From IMG/VR virus record IMGVR_UViG_3300003885_000017, positions 1 through 38,710 of that record: a stretch of 38,710 bases of DNA. One strand, 5' to 3'. The first letter of the stretch is position 1; each line of letters opens with the position of its first letter. This document shows positions 34,908 through 38,710 of this stretch, in pieces. The notes below the pieces were generated by a model. The model had not been told where the DNA came from. It did no database searches and saw nothing but the letters and a program-made list of their open reading frames with translations. The translations under genes were made by a program, and so were the position numbers. Origin of the DNA: a virus.

Positions 34908-35236
34908 TGCCCAGGAACTTTACTGCCACCGAGGTCTACGGTCTCGACAAAAAACTCGTCCTCATGTTGGACGACGCTCGCGACCTGGCGAAGACCTCGT
35001 TCGTGATCACCTCCGGATATCGGAACGGAGATCCGAAGGCGCACGGGCTCGGGAAAGCGGTGGACCTTCGGTGCAAGACCTCGAACAAGCGGATGCGGAT
35101 GGTGAAGGCGCTACTCGAGGTGGGGTTCAAGCGGATCGGCGTGTACAACTCCCATCTTCACGCCGACATCGCGAAAGCGCTCGAGGGCGAGAAGCGTTAC
35201 CCGCAGCGCGTCATGTGGTGGGGCAAGAGCAAGTAG
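34907..35236 (+). CDS. M15-family peptidase endolysin
   Basis: 109 aa. Zinc peptidase M15 signature: SFVITSGYRN (31-40), AHGLGKAVDLRC (45-56, ligands H46 and D53) and YNSHLHADI (80-88, ligand H85). This is the L-Ala-D-Glu / D-Ala-D-Ala type cutting the peptide bridges of peptidoglycan. There is no signal peptide and no binding domain, so release through the membrane needs a holin. The upstream membrane gene overlaps it. It sits within the tail-gene block rather than at the end. Confidence 0.9.
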   Translation: MPRNFTATEVYGLDKKLVLMLDDARDLAKTSFVITSGYRNGDPKAHGLGKAVDLRCKTSNKRMRMVKALLEVGFKRIGVYNSHLHADIAKALEGEKRYPQRVMWWGKSK

Positions 35237-36613
35237 ATGCCAGGCGCGAAGCAGGCCGAGCGTGGGATAAAGAGTCCATACTCTGCTCGCTACCGAGTGG
35301 ACATCGGGCCGTGCTCTGGGCTCGACCTGAGCCACGACTCGGCAACCCTCACCGAGACGGCGCTTCGCCAGGCGATCAACGTGCGTGTCCATGACGGGAT
35401 CGTCGTGTCCAGGGGAGGGCAGAGCGCCCCGACGACCACTGCCGGCGACGGATGCATCCAGGGGCTCATCGACATCGACGTAGCTGGGACACGGGCGGTG
35501 CTGGCGACGAATGAGAGCCTCGTAGGCGGCAACACCAGATCTCAGGTGGAGTTCTTCGATGAGAACCTGGCATCCGGAAGCCGGATCATCAAGATCAATC
35601 AGGCCACCGAGGTTCAGGCCCATCCCAACGAAGGCTCGAGGCAGGGGCAGGACTACGAGATCACCTTCCCCAGGCATGCCTACCTCTGGTGGAACGGCGA
35701 CATCGTCTTCCAGAACGAGGTGGACGACACGCTCCACAGGATCATCCTCCCAGAGCCGGGAGAGGACATCGACGCAGAGGAGCTCCAGACCGAAGAACTC
35801 CTCACGCTTCAAGTGGAGGGCGAGCTCGCGGCGTTCGAGGTGTCCTCGATGATCACGATGCCCCAGGCGGGGAACGTGAACGCTGCCGAGCCCATCTACT
35901 TCGGGACGATGGCTGGCGGCGTCGTCGGATACGCGAACGGTCAGATGGCTCGGCTCCAGGCCGACGGCACCTTCTCGAGCAGGGTGATCCTCTTCCAGTA
36001 CAACAACCAGCTGTTCGCCTGCGGCACGCATGAACTTCGGTATCAGTCGGGCGGGTGGACGCAGGGCGGGAGCGTCCTGAGCACGGCCTGGACCGACATT
36101 CCGTTCCCTGTCGCCGGATCCAGACCGACAGCATTCAACCCGCAGGCCGGAATCGAATGGCGCGGGTTCGGCTACATCGGCGGCTTCGACGGAGATGGGT
36201 CCGGGGTTGACTCAGGCTGGATCATGAGGCTCTCTGGAAACGGCTCTGGGACACCTGTTCTGACGGCTCATCTCAACGCTTTCGGTGGGGCCCTTGATCA
36301 CCTGAAGTCGGTAGATACCTTCGGCATCGGTCGAAGCGACACCCTCTATGTTGGTTTCCGGTACGACTCCGTTGCCTCGGACTTCGGCGTCTTCGGCACT
36401 TTCAATGGAACGTCTCTCACGCAACTTGTCTCTCTCGGTGAGACGGAGGGCACCGTTCCGGCGATCCAGGGCACGCAGGACAAGGTCTACTTCTCTGGCT
36501 GGAGCTCAGACGATGAGAGTGGGATCTACGCCTGGGACGGGTCCACCGAAACGGTGGTTGCCAGTCTCGGGTTCGGCGGTACGCCATCCTGGTGGGACAT
36601 GGTGCTCTTCTAA
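35237..36613 (+). CDS. Beta-propeller-like tail protein 1
   Basis: 458 aa, starting immediately after the endolysin stop. GLDLSHDSATLTETALRQAI, NVRVHDGIVVSRGGQSAP, CIQGLIDIDVAGTRAVLATN, then repeated blade-like units (GFGYIGGFDGDGSGVDSGW, SDTLYVGFRYDSVASDF, DKVYFSGWSSDDESGIYAWD). All-beta, propeller-type. Virion protein, likely part of the tail hub; coupled to tail protein 2 (TAATG). Confidence 0.76.
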   Translation: MPGAKQAERGIKSPYSARYRVDIGPCSGLDLSHDSATLTETALRQAINVRVHDGIVVSRGGQSAPTTTAGDGCIQGLIDIDVAGTRAVLATNESLVGGNTRSQVEFFDENLASGSRIIKINQATEVQAHPNEGSRQGQDYEITFPRHAYLWWNGDIVFQNEVDDTLHRIILPEPGEDIDAEELQTEELLTLQVEGELAAFEVSSMITMPQAGNVNAAEPIYFGTMAGGVVGYANGQMARLQADGTFSSRVILFQYNNQLFACGTHELRYQSGGWTQGGSVLSTAWTDIPFPVAGSRPTAFNPQAGIEWRGFGYIGGFDGDGSGVDSGWIMRLSGNGSGTPVLTAHLNAFGGALDHLKSVDTFGIGRSDTLYVGFRYDSVASDFGVFGTFNGTSLTQLVSLGETEGTVPAIQGTQDKVYFSGWSSDDESGIYAWDGSTETVVASLGFGGTPSWWDMVLF

Positions 36614-38379
36614 TGGCCCAGCTCTACACGGCCTACCAGAGCACGACCGGCAAGGCCAACGTCTACGAGAAGGACGACGCGGGTGTGCGAACGAATCCCG
36701 TCCTCAACTCCGTGGCAATGGATCGACGTACGGTCCCCCTTCCGTACCGGAGGAGCGTATATCTCATCGGTACGTTCTCTCGTCCGTTGGTGCGGGATCG
36801 GTTCGGGGCCTACCACAAGGCCGGTATCCGTGCGCCGCTCACGAAGCCGACCATCGTGGACGGGAGCGGGACAGGAGGGTCCGAGGGCATCGCCATCGCC
36901 TACCAGACGTTCGTCATGAAGACCAACAACGTCTGGATCGCGGAGTCGAATCCGGGTCCGGCGAGTGCTTCCCTCAATATGGCTGCGACGGGACGGCTCT
37001 GGGACAGTCTCGACTGGACTCCCGCCGACCCGCACGTCACTCACGCTCGAGGGTACGTCTCTGTGGACGGGTCGTTTCCGGCCCTGGCCTGGGAGAAGCC
37101 GATCGCAGCGTCGGGGGACACGGTCGAAGAGAACGTGAGCACCTCGGCGCTCGGGGTCACGCTTCCCGTGCGGAAGGGTCTCGACCAGCAGTTCAGCCTG
37201 GACCCGTTCGCTCGAGGCATCCCTCCCTACACGAAATACGCGGAGGAGTACAAGGACACTTTCTTCTACGCGGGCGACCCGATCCATCCAGAGCGGATCT
37301 ATTACTCGAAGGTCTTTGAGCCGGAGTCGGTGAACTCCACACCGGTCACGACGAACGGACGCACTGACAAGCCCTGGCTCGAGACGGTGGACGGCACTCC
37401 TGTCACCGGGATCCAGAGAGTCGGGGACGAGCTCATCGTTGGGACCTTCCGAAGCATCGAGCGCATCCAGGGCTACTCCTACGGCGACTACGCCATTCAC
37501 CAGATCTCGAACTACTGGGGTGTCGTCTCGCACTTCTCGATGCGGCGCTGCGGCGCGCAGGACTCGCTCTTCTTCCTTGCGCCGCAGGGGCCGACCATCT
37601 ACAACGCTGGGAGCTTCCAGTTCATCGGGAGACCGCTTCAGTCCTGGTGGCATGACTGGTTCCGGGCGAACCCTGTGCTGGCGCAAGATGCGTTCGGCGT
37701 CGAGGACAGGTACTGGGAGACGTACAACCTACTGCTCCCCCAGGCCGACGGGTCGAGCCTTTGGCTGGTGGTGGACTTCAACTCGGCAGAGGCTGGGCGT
37801 GCGATCTGGGTCTTCGACTACCGGACACGGAAGGACTGGGTGAGCGCCGAGATGGCGGTGGACTCGAGCGCCTCCTACTACGAGCGGTACACGGGCTCCT
37901 GCGACGGCAACGTGCGGCAGGAGAACGTGCTGACGGACGCCGATGACGACGGCGACACCTACCAGAAGAAGCTCACCGTCCAGACCCCTCATCGCTACAT
38001 GGGCGACCAGGGGGGAGACGAGGCGCATGGGTACACGTTTCATCCGCTCGACGTGTTCCTCAGGCATGAGACGAACGTGGCGACCATCTCGCTGTGGGCC
38101 GGGGAGGACAACGCTCCTCCTGAGGCCAGTACGGTGAACGGGATCAGCCAGCAGCGAGCGGCGGAACCTCACTGGACGTACGCGGCTCCAGCGACTCAGG
38201 TTGCGAGCGACCAGAGGCCGCGCGTGCCGAGAACCTCGGAGCACTTCTCCCAGGTTGAGGTGTCGGGCAAGGGCATCACTGCGACGATAGAGATCACTGC
38301 TCCTCTTTTGGTAGAGTATCGAGGGTGGAGAGTCGAGTACAGGGAAGGGCCTGCTTCAAAGCAGCCCTTTAAGGTGTAG
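36613..38379 (+). CDS. P22 gp10-like beta-propeller tail protein 2
   Basis: 588 aa from ATG 36613 (TAATG overlap). LPVRKGLDQQFSLDPFARGI, AGDPIHPERIYYSKVFEPES, TGIQRVGDELIVGTFRSIER, AIHQISNYWGVVSHFSM and LFFLAPQGPTIYNAG follow the pattern of podovirus tail proteins of the P22 gp10 type: an IYYSK-n-PES blade, an IGL-n-D-x-L-n-F-n-S-I blade and a V(V/G)-n-S blade. The C-terminus is a beta domain. It helps close the tail and hold the DNA. Match is by pattern; confidence in the exact family is moderate. Confidence 0.8.
   Translation: MAQLYTAYQSTTGKANVYEKDDAGVRTNPVLNSVAMDRRTVPLPYRRSVYLIGTFSRPLVRDRFGAYHKAGIRAPLTKPTIVDGSGTGGSEGIAIAYQTFVMKTNNVWIAESNPGPASASLNMAATGRLWDSLDWTPADPHVTHARGYVSVDGSFPALAWEKPIAASGDTVEENVSTSALGVTLPVRKGLDQQFSLDPFARGIPPYTKYAEEYKDTFFYAGDPIHPERIYYSKVFEPESVNSTPVTTNGRTDKPWLETVDGTPVTGIQRVGDELIVGTFRSIERIQGYSYGDYAIHQISNYWGVVSHFSMRRCGAQDSLFFLAPQGPTIYNAGSFQFIGRPLQSWWHDWFRANPVLAQDAFGVEDRYWETYNLLLPQADGSSLWLVVDFNSAEAGRAIWVFDYRTRKDWVSAEMAVDSSASYYERYTGSCDGNVRQENVLTDADDDGDTYQKKLTVQTPHRYMGDQGGDEAHGYTFHPLDVFLRHETNVATISLWAGEDNAPPEASTVNGISQQRAAEPHWTYAAPATQVASDQRPRVPRTSEHFSQVEVSGKGITATIEITAPLLVEYRGWRVEYREGPASKQPFKV
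38345..38369 (+). terminator. Weak hairpin at the end of tail protein 2
   Basis: AAGGGC-(C)-TGCT-TCAA-AGCA-GCCCTT forms a stem with one bulge that ends 8 bases before the stop codon. Only TTT follows. Possible attenuator or chance structure. Confidence 0.35.
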
Positions 38380-38381
38380 CT

Positions 38382-38710
38382 ATGGGAATGGGCGGAATGA
38401 TCACGGGCGGCGGCGCTTTCCGAGGTGGTGGAGGCGGGCGACGAGGACGACGTTCCCGAAGGACTCCTCCGGTCTCACGGGATCCACGTTTCGAGAAGAA
38501 TCCTGCTGCATCGAACGGGAAGACCTACACGACCGCCTCGGGCAAGCAGGCGACCGTCAATCCCTACAGGCGCGCTCCGGGCTACCAACAGGTCCCCAGC
38601 AGAATGGGCTCCCAGCTCGGCTCCCCTGGTCGCGGATCAGGCTTCGGGGGCGGCGGCTTCGGGGGCGGCTTCGGCGGAGGTGGCTTCGGCGGCGGCGGTC
38701 GCGGAGGAGT
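38382..38710 (+). CDS. Gly/Phe-rich low-complexity protein (3' end beyond the window)
   Basis: At least 109 codons; ATG 38382 or 38388. GMGGMITGGGAFRGGGGGRR, SRRTPPVSRDPRFEKNPAAS, NGKTYTTASGKQATVNPY, then repeated FGGGGFGGGFGGGG. The FG-repeat end resembles intrinsically disordered, phase-separating sequences. Downstream of the tail proteins, so perhaps a virion tip or internal protein. Open at the right edge. Confidence 0.7.
   Translation, partial: MGMGGMITGGGAFRGGGGGRRGRRSRRTPPVSRDPRFEKNPAASNGKTYTTASGKQATVNPYRRAPGYQQVPSRMGSQLGSPGRGSGFGGGGFGGGFGGGGFGGGGRGG

Noticed and set aside
1-38710. tRNA genes, integrase and attachment site
   Set aside because: No cloverleaf, tyrosine or serine recombinase, or long direct repeat was recognised by eye; a tRNA search program would be needed to be sure.

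Overview
The window is one continuous piece of a GC-rich, double-stranded DNA tailed-phage genome (Caudoviricetes type); both ends run into open genes. It carries a terminase small and large subunit, a P22-type portal, a scaffold, a coat protein, P22 gp10-like beta-propeller tail proteins and an M15 endolysin. No tape measure, tail tube or sheath gene is visible, so a short-tailed (podovirus-like) particle is the best reading. No integrase, tRNA or bacterial housekeeping gene was seen. The promoters look sigma70-like. The host cannot be named from the sequence.

Left part (1-5420), mostly leftward. A DNA-metabolism operon (SSB-like protein, PD-(D/E)XK exonuclease, NinB-like protein, replication initiator that runs off the left edge) is read from a promoter at 2520-2525. 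A leaderless HTH regulator is read the other way from 2575-2580. A second leftward operon of ten small genes starts at a consensus promoter (5368-5396), is apparently leaderless, and ends at a strong terminator (3029-3064) lying inside an opposing gene. Two 17-bp operators (GTAGAC-n5-GTCTAC type) flank the promoter, and a third perfect copy lies at 7781-7797.

Middle (5537-16888), rightward. About 35 small, tightly overlapping genes: a Cys-rich lipoprotein, membrane proteins, a highly structured RNA leader (7819-7911), a zinc-ribbon/lipobox/HExxH fusion, a Tat-type exported protein, a C5-cytosine methyltransferase with a second recognisable protein in another frame of the same DNA, and an island of small Cys-rich paralogues.

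The highlight is 17008-18757: a 357-aa protein with an HNH-like N-terminus and an IS110/Nop-type C-terminal domain, followed 16 bases after its stop by an array of 18 units of 36-37 nt. Every unit is a conserved 9-mer (AGCGAGYCA), 9 variable nt, a conserved 8-mer (about AGAGYCCC) and 10-11 variable nt. This is the layout of a TIGR-Tas system, a dual-spacer RNA-guided DNA-targeting system found in phages; the protein is best read as a TasH-like effector.

Right part (18785-38710), rightward: packaging and virion genes in the order terS, terL, small genes, portal, Cys-rich and basic small proteins, scaffold, coat protein, a hairpin, connector/tail proteins, a LamG-like protein, membrane protein plus M15 endolysin, two beta-propeller tail proteins, and a Gly/Phe-rich protein cut by the right edge. 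The coat protein and a small upstream gene share an almost identical N-terminal peptide.
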